Shown: positions 1 through 7,849 of the stretch, piece by piece
How the letters are laid out: each line of letters begins with the position of its first letter
Position numbering within the stretch: the first letter of the stretch is position 1
Source of the DNA: an uncultured Acetatifactor sp.
GTDB lineage: Bacteria > Bacillota > Clostridia > Lachnospirales > Lachnospiraceae
Assembly: GCA_947631715.1 (NCBI GenBank)
Contig: CANRMK010000005.1
Span: 1 to 22,553 of the forward strand
Direction: 5' to 3'
DNA: 22,553 bases
Program-made: the position numbers and the translations under genes
Notes under the pieces: model-generated
Told to the model about the DNA's origin: nothing
What the model saw: the letters and a program-made list of their open reading frames with translations, nothing else
Database searches by the model: none

Positions 1-88
1 CGTGCGGAGCCGAGCGGAAGCGTGTCTGCCGGGAGAACATCGGCAGTACCGGGCGTGACTTGCAAGAGAAAGGCTGAACTGTTACGTT
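1..88 (+). repeat. Dispersed intergenic repeat, copy A (left end cut by the window)
   Basis: The first 40 bases match, with two differences, the reverse complement of 18571-18610. The similarity continues through the motif CCGGGCGTGACTTGCA to a terminal GGCTGAACTGTTAC near 75-88. It is non-coding and lies downstream of the sugar-importer operon. The other copies are at 18523-18776. Because the match begins at base 1, the element probably extends leftwards out of the window. Its family is not recognised. Confidence 0.8.
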
Positions 89-107
89 CGCTTCCCTGAA
101 ACAGATA

Positions 108-135
108 CAGCCCCCCGGCACAGACCGGGAGGCTG
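108..135 (-). terminator. Hairpin downstream of the sugar-importer operon, possible weak terminator
   Basis: Arms CAGCC(C)CCCGG and CCGGG(A)GGCTG form an 11-position stem with one mismatch around a 6-nt loop, 27 bases past the lipoprotein stop codon. On the minus strand only a poor T-rich tail (TATCTGTTTC) follows, so intrinsic termination is uncertain. It is the only stem-loop I found between this operon and the repeat. Confidence 0.35.
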
Positions 136-161
136 ATCAATAGCGCACTCTTCAGTTCACC

Positions 162-1925
162 TTATTTAAAGAACTGTGACGCCTGTTCAACATAGTTGCC
201 TGCCTCGTAAGCAGCTTTCTTCTCGTCTATGATTGCCTGATAGCCAGCATCAAGATACTGCTTGCTTGCGTCCTCATAGTTCTTCTCAAAATCTGCCTCG
301 GAGCCCGTAACGATCTTGTCGCGCAGCTCTGCATATAAGTCATACAGCACGGTCTTATATTCATCATTTGCCGCGATCGATACGGTGAAAGAGCAGTCAG
401 GAGATGCCATACCTGCTTCGTAGCATGCAAGCTGTCCCTCGTAGTTAGCCTTGATATCCTTGAAGAACTGATCGGAATCAGGATATCCCAGAGGAGTGAT
501 TGCCTGAATGTCCTTATCAACATCGCCCAGGGAAGCGGTAGCGGCAACAAGGCACCACATATCTACGTTGCTGTTGTGGCCGGTAACCTTATCAGCGGGC
601 TGCTGATCTGCAGGAATCGAAACGGGGTTGCCGTTATCGTCATAGTTGAAGTTCACACCCTCTTCGCCCCACTGCAGTGTGAAGAGAACATCCGGCTGGC
701 TCATCCACTCAAGGTACATAGCGAAAGCTTTCATCTCGTCCTCGGTCGCAGTAGCGGAGAATCCGATATACTGGCCAAAGATACCATTAGGACGGAATGC
801 CGGGCTTGAACCGTCGGAATAAGTTGTAGGGCCGGGATTTACAACAATACCCAAATGTGCATCCGGATTTGCCTCATAGAACTGATCCAGTGCAGCAATG
901 TTGTTGGTGGAGTAGCAGCTGTAGGTGAAGCACTTTCCTGCTACAAAGTCACTGATCGCATAATCGGCGGTCTTTGTATTGTACTCGGGATCGATGTAGC
1001 CCAGATTGTACAGCTTATTCTGCCACTGTAAGAACTTCTTCTGCGCCTCTGTAGACAGAGCGGGTACATCATAGTCGCCGGTGGTAGCCCACAGCTCCTT
1101 ATCCTGAGGATACTCTCTGTAAGCATAGTTCTGATCCACGCCGTTGCCTTCGATCCTGGTGCCGCCCAGAAGATGGCCGCCCTGAGCCAGGCCCAGCTCA
1201 TCGATCTTTGCGTACAGCTTCAGCAGCTCATCGGGATCCGTGGGATAGGAATCATAACCTGCAGCCTCTACCCAGTCTTTGCGGTAGAAAGTTACGAATT
1301 GATAGTTGGTCTGGCCGTAAGGTCTGGTACCGATCAGCAGGACGTTCTCGCCGTTGATCTTGGTAAACTCATCCAGTCCGTTCTCCTCCATTGCAGCCCA
1401 GTATGTAGGTGCGATCTGCTTGAACCAATCAACATCATACTCCTGCAGATAACCCTCGCTCTGATACAGGGTCAGATCGGGATAGTCATACTCGAAGCAT
1501 ACGGTAGGAAGCTTCTGCACAGATGCCCACTGCGCATACATGGAATTTTCTTCTCCGCGGGGAATCACCCAGTCTTTAAAATTAACTTCGATGTTGTACT
1601 TATCACCGAAATTTGTCTGGATCCACTGAGTCCAGTAGTTATCCCCAGCGTCTGCGGCGCCGTTAGGCGTAGCGCGCTGGTAAACAGGAATGTTCAGGGT
1701 CACTTTCTCCTCAAAGGGAACAAACCCGTCAATGCCGGCAACTTCAGCCTCTGAAGAAGATGCCTCGCTGCTGCCCTCTGCGGGTTGAGAGCTCGCTGCA
1801 GAGGATCCTTCGGTCTCACTGCCGGAAGACGTTCCGGCATCGCTGCCGCATCCTGCCAGAGTGCCCATTGCCATGGCGCCCACAAGAACTGCGGCGAACA
1901 TTTTTTGAATTACGTTCTTTTTCAT
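162..1925 (-). CDS. Extracellular sugar-binding lipoprotein of an ABC importer (LplA/YtcQ type)
   Basis: This is the solute-binding component of a CUT1-type carbohydrate importer, tethered to the outer face of the membrane. The 587-residue product has a lipoprotein signal peptide: KK near the N terminus, a hydrophobic stretch from about 9 to 22, and lipobox LAGC with Cys26. A Ser/Glu-rich linker (about 27-62) precedes the binding domain. At nearly 590 residues it fits the large LplA/YtcQ branch that accompanies LplB/LplC-like permeases, rather than the ~430-residue MalE-like branch. The start ATG has a strong AAGGAGG site upstream. It is the last gene of the importer operon, 68 bp after the second permease. 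The substrate cannot be read from the sequence; complex or uronic-acid-containing oligosaccharides are common for this branch. Confidence 0.9.
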   Translation of the reverse strand: MKKNVIQKMFAAVLVGAMAMGTLAGCGSDAGTSSGSETEGSSAASSQPAEGSSEASSSEAEVAGIDGFVPFEEKVTLNIPVYQRATPNGAADAGDNYWTQWIQTNFGDKYNIEVNFKDWVIPRGEENSMYAQWASVQKLPTVCFEYDYPDLTLYQSEGYLQEYDVDWFKQIAPTYWAAMEENGLDEFTKINGENVLLIGTRPYGQTNYQFVTFYRKDWVEAAGYDSYPTDPDELLKLYAKIDELGLAQGGHLLGGTRIEGNGVDQNYAYREYPQDKELWATTGDYDVPALSTEAQKKFLQWQNKLYNLGYIDPEYNTKTADYAISDFVAGKCFTYSCYSTNNIAALDQFYEANPDAHLGIVVNPGPTTYSDGSSPAFRPNGIFGQYIGFSATATEDEMKAFAMYLEWMSQPDVLFTLQWGEEGVNFNYDDNGNPVSIPADQQPADKVTGHNSNVDMWCLVAATASLGDVDKDIQAITPLGYPDSDQFFKDIKANYEGQLACYEAGMASPDCSFTVSIAANDEYKTVLYDLYAELRDKIVTGSEADFEKNYEDASKQYLDAGYQAIIDEKKAAYEAGNYVEQASQFFK

Positions 1926-1993
1926 AAAAAACCTCCTTCTTATAATGTATAGTTTATATATATCCGATGAATTCGGAATAAACTATCGCCTCT

Positions 1994-2914
1994 TCAGCCT
2001 TTCACGGCTCCGACCATCGCTCCCTTGACAAAGTACTTCTGCAGGAACGGATAGATAATGATGATAGGGATCGTTACGAACATAATGCAGGCAGCCTGCA
2101 GGACCTCCGGCGTCGTAACATTGGACGCACCGCCCGTATCTCCTAAAGATGCGGAAATGGAAGCCTCGGCGCCCTGAACCAGCAGATACAGCTTATACTG
2201 GATCATCCGCTTACTGTCGGATTTTATGTAGTACATATGATCCCCGTACGCATTCCAGCGTCCTACCGCATAAAACAGGGAAAGGGTCGCGATAATAGGC
2301 TTACTTAAGGGAAGCACGATCTTGCGCAGTACCTGGAAATTTGTGGCTCCGTCCAGATACGCCGATTCCTCCAGAGAATCCGGAATGGTGCTCTGGAAAT
2401 ACGTCTTCATGACCAGCATATTGTAAGGGGAATAAATCAAAGGCAGAATCAGTACCCACATGGAATCGATCAGGTTCAAGTTAAACATCAGGATAAAGGA
2501 CGGAATCATGCCGGCCGTAAAATACATGGGAACCATGAGCACAAAAGTAAAGAAGCCCTTTCCTTTCAGCCGCTTCTTTGACAGAGGGTATGCCGCACAG
2601 GTACATACCACCATGCCCATCAGCGTAAAGATCAGTGTCACGATCACACTGTAGATCATGGACCGCACCATGGACCTATCCGCAAAGACCTTGCTGTATG
2701 CGCCCAGTGTAAAATCTTTGGGCCAGAAGAAAACTTCTTTCATCATAACAGCCATATCGCCGGATACGGACTTTACCAGCACATGCCAGAAAGGAATGAC
2801 ACAGGTTGCAGACAAAAGAACCAATACCAAAATGATGATCACATCGCTGATGTGGAATTTACTGATAGCGCGGCTTCCGTCAGAAGCAGTGGCTTCCATA
2901 TTCTTCTTTGCCAT
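1994..2914 (-). CDS. ABC sugar importer permease, MalG-side (LplC/YtcP type)
   Basis: This 306-residue inner-membrane permease should form the translocation pore with the permease encoded just upstream. Hydrophobic segments are visible near residues 24-45, 87-110, 121-145, 150-170, 205-220 and 275-295. The cytoplasmic EAA loop that docks the ATPase is at 183-202 (ESAYLDGA, then LP). The start has a GGAGGT site that overlaps the end of the upstream permease gene, only 12 bp away, so the two are translationally close. No ATPase gene is in the operon. In Firmicutes these importers usually borrow a shared MsmX-like ATPase; that is family knowledge, not visible here. Confidence 0.92.
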   Translation of the reverse strand: MAKKNMEATASDGSRAISKFHISDVIIILVLVLLSATCVIPFWHVLVKSVSGDMAVMMKEVFFWPKDFTLGAYSKVFADRSMVRSMIYSVIVTLIFTLMGMVVCTCAAYPLSKKRLKGKGFFTFVLMVPMYFTAGMIPSFILMFNLNLIDSMWVLILPLIYSPYNMLVMKTYFQSTIPDSLEESAYLDGATNFQVLRKIVLPLSKPIIATLSLFYAVGRWNAYGDHMYYIKSDSKRMIQYKLYLLVQGAEASISASLGDTGGASNVTTPEVLQAACIMFVTIPIIIIYPFLQKYFVKGAMVGAVKG

Positions 2915-2926
2915 GTCTCTTACCTC

Positions 2927-3877
2927 CTATAACAAGCCTTCTTCGCCGAGCGCCTTGGCGATCTTATCCGACAAAAGCACCAGGATCACTCCCACAAGGG
3001 ACTGGAACAGGCCCACTGCGGTACCCTCGGAATACTTGCCGGCGCCCATACCTTTTTGATAGACGTAAATCGCCAGCTGATACTGGAAGTCGCGGACCTG
3101 CGTATTGTCAAACGCGGTCAGACGCTCCAGGTTGCTCCCCATCACACGGCCCAGATTCATGATCAGCAGGGTCACGATGGTGCTGCGGATTCCCGGGAGG
3201 GTAACATGCCACATCTTCTGCCACTTATTGGCGCCGTCAATGATACATGCCTCGTACAGCTCTCCGTTGATACTGGTGATGGCCGCAAGGTAGAGAATCG
3301 TGCCCCAGCCCATGCCCTGCCAGACGCCTACCAGCAGATAGGTAACGGCCCAGTGCCATTTCTCGTTCATGAAAGGAATGCCCTGTGAAATAGCGCCCAT
3401 ATTCATCAGCAGAGTATTCACAAGACCGGTAGCAGGACGGAACATGGTGTAGGCAACGGCTCCTATGATCGCCCAGGAAAGGAAATGGGGCAGATAGAGG
3501 ATCGTCTGCGTCACTTTCTTAAATTTCATGAACCGGAGCTCATTCAGCATCAAGGCCAGAATGATCGGCATCGGGAAACCAACGAGCAGATCCAAAAGGT
3601 TAAATACAATAGAGTTGCGCAGGGCGCGGATAAAGTCATGGTCCTTAAATATTTTCTGGAATACCTTCATGCCGACCCATTTGCTGCCCGAAAATCCTTT
3701 CATGGGCTTGTAATCCATGAATGCCATGCGCAGGCCCGGATATGCCGCATAGTTGAAGACTATGACCAGCGCAACCGGAAGAAGCAGCAGCAGATATAAC
3801 TGCCAGTCTCTTTTGATAGCACTTTTCCAGGATGTCTTCGTCTTTACCCCTGGCTTGGTCCTACTGCTTTTTGCCAT
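2927..3877 (-). CDS. ABC sugar importer permease, MalF-side (LplB/YtcO type)
   Basis: This is the first gene of the importer operon, a 316-residue membrane permease. A basic N terminus is followed by a hydrophobic segment (about 26-46), further segments near 90-112, 130-147, 176-200, 231-245 and 288-303, and an EAA loop at 209-228 (EACIIDGA, then LP). The frame is open upstream to 3958, but the ATG at 3877 has a strong GGAGGAGG site and begins the usual short basic leader, so the extra 27 residues are not used here. The gene diverges from an AraC regulator whose likely role is to control this operon. The 375-bp gap holds the promoters of both. Confidence 0.92.
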   Translation of the reverse strand: MAKSSRTKPGVKTKTSWKSAIKRDWQLYLLLLLPVALVIVFNYAAYPGLRMAFMDYKPMKGFSGSKWVGMKVFQKIFKDHDFIRALRNSIVFNLLDLLVGFPMPIILALMLNELRFMKFKKVTQTILYLPHFLSWAIIGAVAYTMFRPATGLVNTLLMNMGAISQGIPFMNEKWHWAVTYLLVGVWQGMGWGTILYLAAITSINGELYEACIIDGANKWQKMWHVTLPGIRSTIVTLLIMNLGRVMGSNLERLTAFDNTQVRDFQYQLAIYVYQKGMGAGKYSEGTAVGLFQSLVGVILVLLSDKIAKALGEEGLL

Positions 3878-4252
3878 ATGTAACCTCCTCCAACTCTCTG
3901 CAAAATGAATAGTCAATTTGTACAGAAATTTCCCATTTACAGAATAATTATCATACATTTCGCTTGTTATTTCTAATCACATAGCCTAGAAAACTATGCA
4001 AAAAAGACCATTTATCCTTTTCTCCCATGTCTTTCGAATGTATTTTTTGCACATTTTTTACATATTTTTCCCTTTTTTTATCGGCAATCTGACAGATTCT
4101 TTTTGCGATTATGGAGATACCTTGAATGAAATATGAAAAAATTGTGAATGACAGGACGCTTTTCTTCGAGAAATTTGGGTTGATTTTAATCGGTTTCCCT
4201 GTTATATTTTCTATATACCACAGGGCAATGTATTTCAGAAAGGAAGTCTGTA
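3878..4252. promoter_or_regulatory. Divergent intergenic region between sugar-importer operon and araC-type gene
   Basis: This AT-rich region of 375 bp has no credible gene. A good plus-strand promoter for the regulator lies at 4180-4208. On the minus side I found no convincing -35/-10 pair for the importer. That fits a promoter needing an AraC-family activator, but it is negative evidence. No catabolite-response element was recognised by eye. Confidence 0.5.
4180..4208 (+). promoter_or_regulatory. Predicted sigma-A promoter of the AraC-family regulator
   Basis: A TTGATT box (4180-4185), a 17-bp spacer and a TATATT box (4203-4208) lie about 45 bp upstream of the start codon at 4253. An AAAGGAAG ribosome site lies just before the ATG. 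Box matches are 4/6 and 5/6 with ideal spacing. Confidence 0.55.
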
Positions 4253-5233
4253 ATGCCAAGAACAAAAGGTGCGGTAACGGAATACAGAAACTATTATCTT
4301 CCCATGCATTTCCCCGTATTGCTTCTGTCCGGCGATCACTGGAAAATATCAGATGTTCCCAGCGACAGGCTTCATTTCCACAATTGCCTGGAAATCGGCC
4401 TGTGCCATACGGACAGCGGTTCTATCGAGATATTTGGTGAAGCTCTCCCTTTCCGGGCGGGAGACGTGACGGTCATTCCCCGAAACGTTCCCCATACGAC
4501 CTACAGCCGAACCGGAACGGAAAGCCGTTGGAGCTACCTTTTCCTAAATCCTCAGGAGCTGTTCCGGAACATGCTCCCTACCACCTGGAAAAATTTTGAC
4601 CTCTCGGATTACGCCGTATCCGGCTATCAGGCTATTTTCAGCCAGGACAGATACCCACAGATCCACCAGCTGGTGTCCGGGGCGATCCGGGAAATGGAGG
4701 AGAGAAAACCAAGCTATCAGCTCTGCGTTAAGGGACTGCTCCTTTCCTTATATATACAGATCATACGGGTACAGTCGGAATTGAAAAATGGGGGGGGCGC
4801 TGCAGGCGGCCCGGAGAAAGAGAAGAGCGAAAAGCAGGAGATCGACAACGCCCTGGTCATCGCTCCCGCCCTAGATTATATAGAAGAAAATTATGCCCAG
4901 CAGTTCACGATCGAGCATCTGGCGGATCTATGCCACTGGAGCCCCACGCATTTCAGGCGGGTGTTTCATGAGATCATGGGCACATCGCCTCTGGACTTTG
5001 TCAACAACACAAGGATCACAAAGGCCTGCAACCTGCTGCGGAGCACGGAGGATTCCGTGCTGAACATCTCGGAGACAGTGGGCTTCCGCTCCATTTCCAG
5101 TTTCAACCGGTATTTTATCAAAATCATGCAGATGTCCCCCCGGGACTACAGAAAACAGATCCAGAAGTCCGACCGCCGGGCGGAAAACCAGTCCATCTTA
5201 GAGTACACGGGCTGGCTTTACCCGGAAAAATAG
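4253..5233 (+). CDS. AraC-family transcriptional regulator with N-terminal cupin sensor
   Basis: This 326-residue cytoplasmic regulator has an N-terminal cupin-type sugar-sensing fold (about 35-105, with HFHNCLEIG and a VIPRNVPH segment) and a C-terminal AraC DNA-binding domain (about 205-303) with two helix-turn-helix motifs ending in MSPRDYRK. It is transcribed divergently from a sugar ABC importer, the standard setting for a substrate-responsive activator of that importer. The start is supported by AAAGGAAG seven bases upstream. Between the two domains a run of eight G at 4790-4797 encodes part of a Gly/Ala linker (residues 179-186); slippage there would cut off the DNA-binding domain. The gene ends 9 bp from the convergent leuA-araC fusion, with no terminator visible between them. 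Confidence 0.92.
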   Translation: MPRTKGAVTEYRNYYLPMHFPVLLLSGDHWKISDVPSDRLHFHNCLEIGLCHTDSGSIEIFGEALPFRAGDVTVIPRNVPHTTYSRTGTESRWSYLFLNPQELFRNMLPTTWKNFDLSDYAVSGYQAIFSQDRYPQIHQLVSGAIREMEERKPSYQLCVKGLLLSLYIQIIRVQSELKNGGGAAGGPEKEKSEKQEIDNALVIAPALDYIEENYAQQFTIEHLADLCHWSPTHFRRVFHEIMGTSPLDFVNNTRITKACNLLRSTEDSVLNISETVGFRSISSFNRYFIKIMQMSPRDYRKQIQKSDRRAENQSILEYTGWLYPEK

Positions 5234-5242
5234 ATTTTTGCA

Positions 5243-7357
5243 TTACTGCTTTCTGTACTGCACCGGCGTAATGCCGTAGTTTTTCTTGAACAGCCGGTTA
5301 AAGTGCTCCACGTTTTCATAGCCCACCTCTGCGGCGATCGCTTCCACAGTCTGGTTTGTCTGGCGCAGCAGGGCACGGGCTTTCTTCATGCGCTCTTCCT
5401 TTACAAGCTCCTGAAAAGTGATCCCTGCCTTTTCCCCGATGTATTTTGAGAGGTACGGCTTTGACAGATGAAACGCTTCCGACAGCATTTCCAGGGTCAC
5501 GTTTTTGTAATCATTCTGTATAAAGCTGATGATCTCCACGATCCGCTCTTCCCGGCCCTGAGTGATATGCTGTTCCGAGGCCAGCTTGTTCACCGCCGAT
5601 GCCAGGGCAGCAATCGATGCCTTGATGATGTCCTCATCTACTCCCACTCCCCAGAAGAAGCGGCTTTCGTCCCTGCCTTTCCCGTCCGCTGACACTGGCG
5701 CCAGTGCAGAACCGCTCCCCGGCGCCGGACGTTCCTGTGCGGTATCCGAAAGGCCGTTTACGCACTTTACCCCCACATAGGCCGCAGCCTTGGAGCTGGA
5801 TCCCCTGGAAATAGCATGTTCCTCATAAACAGAAAGCTCATAATTTATGCCGAAATATATCTTGAGGCAGTTGCTGACAGCATCCAGGCGCCCGTTCCCC
5901 TGTGCCCGGATCACCCGCTTTACGCCTTTCTGTTCCAGTGTGACCTCAGCCTGAATGCCCCGTTCCTGCCGGAAATGACATTCCGGAATCTGAAATATAT
6001 TCCGGGGCTTGATATAATTTTCCTCGAAAATGGCATAGATCTCCGCAGGAAGAAGCTCCTGATGGCGTCTGTCGGAAACGCCCTTGATCAGGTAGCCCAC
6101 CTCTTCTTTCATGGCGGCCGGGAGCGAAAATCCGAACTGTTCTTTCAGAACAAAGGCCACGCCTCCCTTGCCGGAAACGCTGTTGATGCGGATCACGTCA
6201 GATTCATACTCTCTCCCCACATCATAAGGATCGATGGGAAGATAAGGCACATCCCAGCGCTTCCCGCTCTTTCCCTCTTTCATCCATGCCATACCCTTGC
6301 TGATAGCGTCCTGGTGGGAGCCGGAAAATGCCGTGAACACAAGATCTCCCGCATAGGGCGTCCGCTCGTGCACCTTAAGGCCCGTAAAGCGCTCATAGGC
6401 TTCTCTTATGCTCATAATGTCCGAAAAATCAAGCCCGCTGTCCACACCATGGCACATCATATTTAACGCCAGGGTAACGATATCCACATTTCCTGTGCGT
6501 TCCCCATTTCCGAAGAGAGTCCCTTCCACCCGGTCAGCTCCCGCGAGAACGCCGAATTCCGCGTCGCTGATCCCGCAGCCTCTGTCGTTGTGAGGGTGTA
6601 CGCTCAGCACCACACTGTCCCTGTATTTTAAATGCTTGTGCATGTACTCCACCTGGCAGGCAAAGACATGGGGCATAGCCACCTGGACTGTGGTGGGCAG
6701 ATTGATGATGGCCTTATGGGACGGATCGGGATGCCAGACATCCAGCACCGCGTTACAGACCTCCAGCGCATAATCCACTTCCGTCTGGGAAAAGCTTTCC
6801 GGGCTGTACTCAAAGGTAAAATTCCCCTCCGTCCGCTCCGCCAGGCGCTTTAACAGGTCCGCGCCGTCCACCGCCAGTTTTTTAATGGCTTCCTTGTCCT
6901 TTTTGAATACCTGTTCCCGCTGCTCCACAGATGTGGAATTATAGAGATGGATCACCGCATGGGGCGCGCCCTTTACAGCGTCAAAGGTCTTGCGGATAAT
7001 ATGCTCTCTGGCCTGGGTCAGTACCTGAATGGTCACATCCTCCGGAATCATATTGCGCTCGATCAACGCCCGGATAAAATGATATTCCGTGTCGGAAGAG
7101 GCCGGAAAACCTACCTCGATCTCCTTAAAGCCGATCCTTACCAAAAGCTGAAAGAACTCCAGCTTCTCTTCCAGCCCCATGGGATCGATCAGCGCCTGAT
7201 TCCCGTCCCTTAAATCCACGCTGCACCAGATGGGAGCCTTTTCCAGGCAGTCTTTTTTTACCCAATCATAAGTGACCTCCGGAGGCATGTGATAGGTCTT
7301 GCCGTATTTTTGGCTGATCTCTGCCGCCGTCTTTTTTTTCTCTCCACTTGTTCTCAT
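5243..7357 (-). CDS. leuA: 2-isopropylmalate synthase fused to a C-terminal AraC-type DNA-binding domain
   Basis: The 704-residue protein joins a complete LeuA to an AraC domain in one uninterrupted frame. Residues ~40-340 are the TIM-barrel synthase (acetyl-CoA plus 2-oxoisovalerate to 2-isopropylmalate, first step of leucine synthesis), with DLRDGNQ at 48-54, metal-binding HPHND at 254-258 and NGERTGN at 284-290. Residues ~455-595 are the leucine-responsive dimer domain (GNGRLDA, YEEHA, WGVGVDEDI). The form is close to the Corynebacterium/Mycobacterium type (616-644 residues), not the shorter E. coli type. Residues ~605-703 form an AraC double helix-turn-helix (LSEAFHLSKPYLSKYIG, then VGYENVEHFNRLFKK and ITPVQYR). 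The frame is open upstream to 7447, but the ATG at 7357 has GAGGAG close by. No leuB, leuC or leuD is adjacent. Function as a leucine-sensing regulator is inference. Confidence 0.9.
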   Translation of the reverse strand: MRTSGEKKKTAAEISQKYGKTYHMPPEVTYDWVKKDCLEKAPIWCSVDLRDGNQALIDPMGLEEKLEFFQLLVRIGFKEIEVGFPASSDTEYHFIRALIERNMIPEDVTIQVLTQAREHIIRKTFDAVKGAPHAVIHLYNSTSVEQREQVFKKDKEAIKKLAVDGADLLKRLAERTEGNFTFEYSPESFSQTEVDYALEVCNAVLDVWHPDPSHKAIINLPTTVQVAMPHVFACQVEYMHKHLKYRDSVVLSVHPHNDRGCGISDAEFGVLAGADRVEGTLFGNGERTGNVDIVTLALNMMCHGVDSGLDFSDIMSIREAYERFTGLKVHERTPYAGDLVFTAFSGSHQDAISKGMAWMKEGKSGKRWDVPYLPIDPYDVGREYESDVIRINSVSGKGGVAFVLKEQFGFSLPAAMKEEVGYLIKGVSDRRHQELLPAEIYAIFEENYIKPRNIFQIPECHFRQERGIQAEVTLEQKGVKRVIRAQGNGRLDAVSNCLKIYFGINYELSVYEEHAISRGSSSKAAAYVGVKCVNGLSDTAQERPAPGSGSALAPVSADGKGRDESRFFWGVGVDEDIIKASIAALASAVNKLASEQHITQGREERIVEIISFIQNDYKNVTLEMLSEAFHLSKPYLSKYIGEKAGITFQELVKEERMKKARALLRQTNQTVEAIAAEVGYENVEHFNRLFKKNYGITPVQYRKQ

Positions 7358-7462
7358 AGTCTCCTCTTTCCGCCGTTTCCCAACAGTCTGCCGGTCTTGT
7401 TTCTTAATTGATTTGACTATGGTAACACACTTTTTTATCTGTAACAATGATTCTTTTTAACT

Positions 7463-7490
7463 ATTATATTGATGTAAATCTCCTTTCCAA
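7463..7490 (-). promoter_or_regulatory. Predicted promoter of the leuA-araC fusion gene
   Basis: Read on the minus strand: TTGGAA (7485-7490), a 16-bp spacer, then a perfect TATAAT (7463-7468). The first ATTGATGTAA copy (7468-7477) overlaps the last base of the -10 box and the spacer, an operator-like position. A second weaker option is TTGTTA-17-TACCAT at 7419-7447. Confidence 0.4.
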
Positions 7491-7542
7491 TGCTCATATC
7501 TTCTGAAAAACATAGATTTATTTAAGTTATAAATTGATGTAA
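7468..7542. repeat. Two direct copies of a 10-bp motif in the leuA/MFS intergenic region
   Basis: ATTGATGTAA occurs at 7468-7477 and 7533-7542, in the same orientation and 65 bp apart (about six helical turns). Both copies are flanked by AT-rich DNA and lie on the leuA side of the divergent region. AraC domains commonly bind direct repeats, so these are candidate binding sites for the fusion protein or another regulator. In AT-rich DNA one repeated 10-mer could be chance. Confidence 0.45.
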
Positions 7543-7849
7543 TTTATTGACATATTAGGATGATTTTAATTTCCCGCATGGCGGTTTCTTTCTTTGAAAG
7601 CATATCCTTTTTTATCCCCCTTGCGCGCTTTACGCACATACCTGTCAAATACCTGACACCCACGCATACCGCGGGCCGTCCCGGGTATGATATCCGCTGC
7701 CGCTTCTAAATTATAACGCAGTAAAACCGTTATTTCTACTCCCCAGACCCTTGAAATCTTCCGGAATAAGGAGTGAAATCATTAGAGTTGCTACATTTTA
7801 TTAAAACTTAATATTTGTTTTAAATCAACCTATGAAAGGACTGAGAACC

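Larger units (their letters stand above)
7358..7849. promoter_or_regulatory. Divergent intergenic region between leuA-araC fusion and MFS transporter
   Basis: This is 492 bp between two divergent start codons. The leuA-proximal part is AT-rich and carries a predicted leuA promoter (7463-7490) and a duplicated ATTGATGTAA motif (7468-7477 and 7533-7542). A GC-richer patch (about 7615-7770) contains an open minus-strand frame of 70 codons without a good start or ribosome site (7566-7778). No T-box, attenuator or Leu-rich leader peptide was recognised. No convincing promoter for the transporter was found; TTGCTA at 7789-7794 followed by AT-rich DNA is the best candidate. Confidence 0.5.

Noticed and set aside
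1173..1754. 193-codon plus-strand frame opposite the lipoprotein gene
   Set aside because: Antisense shadow of a strongly supported binding-protein gene.
3951..4265. 104-codon frames on both strands in the importer/AraC gap
   Set aside because: Low-complexity AT-rich DNA, no ribosome sites, overlapping the AraC promoter and start.
5231..5246. Terminator between the convergent araC and leuA-araC genes
   Set aside because: Only an A/T stem of about five pairs (AAAAAT/ATTTTT) is present, with no GC core.
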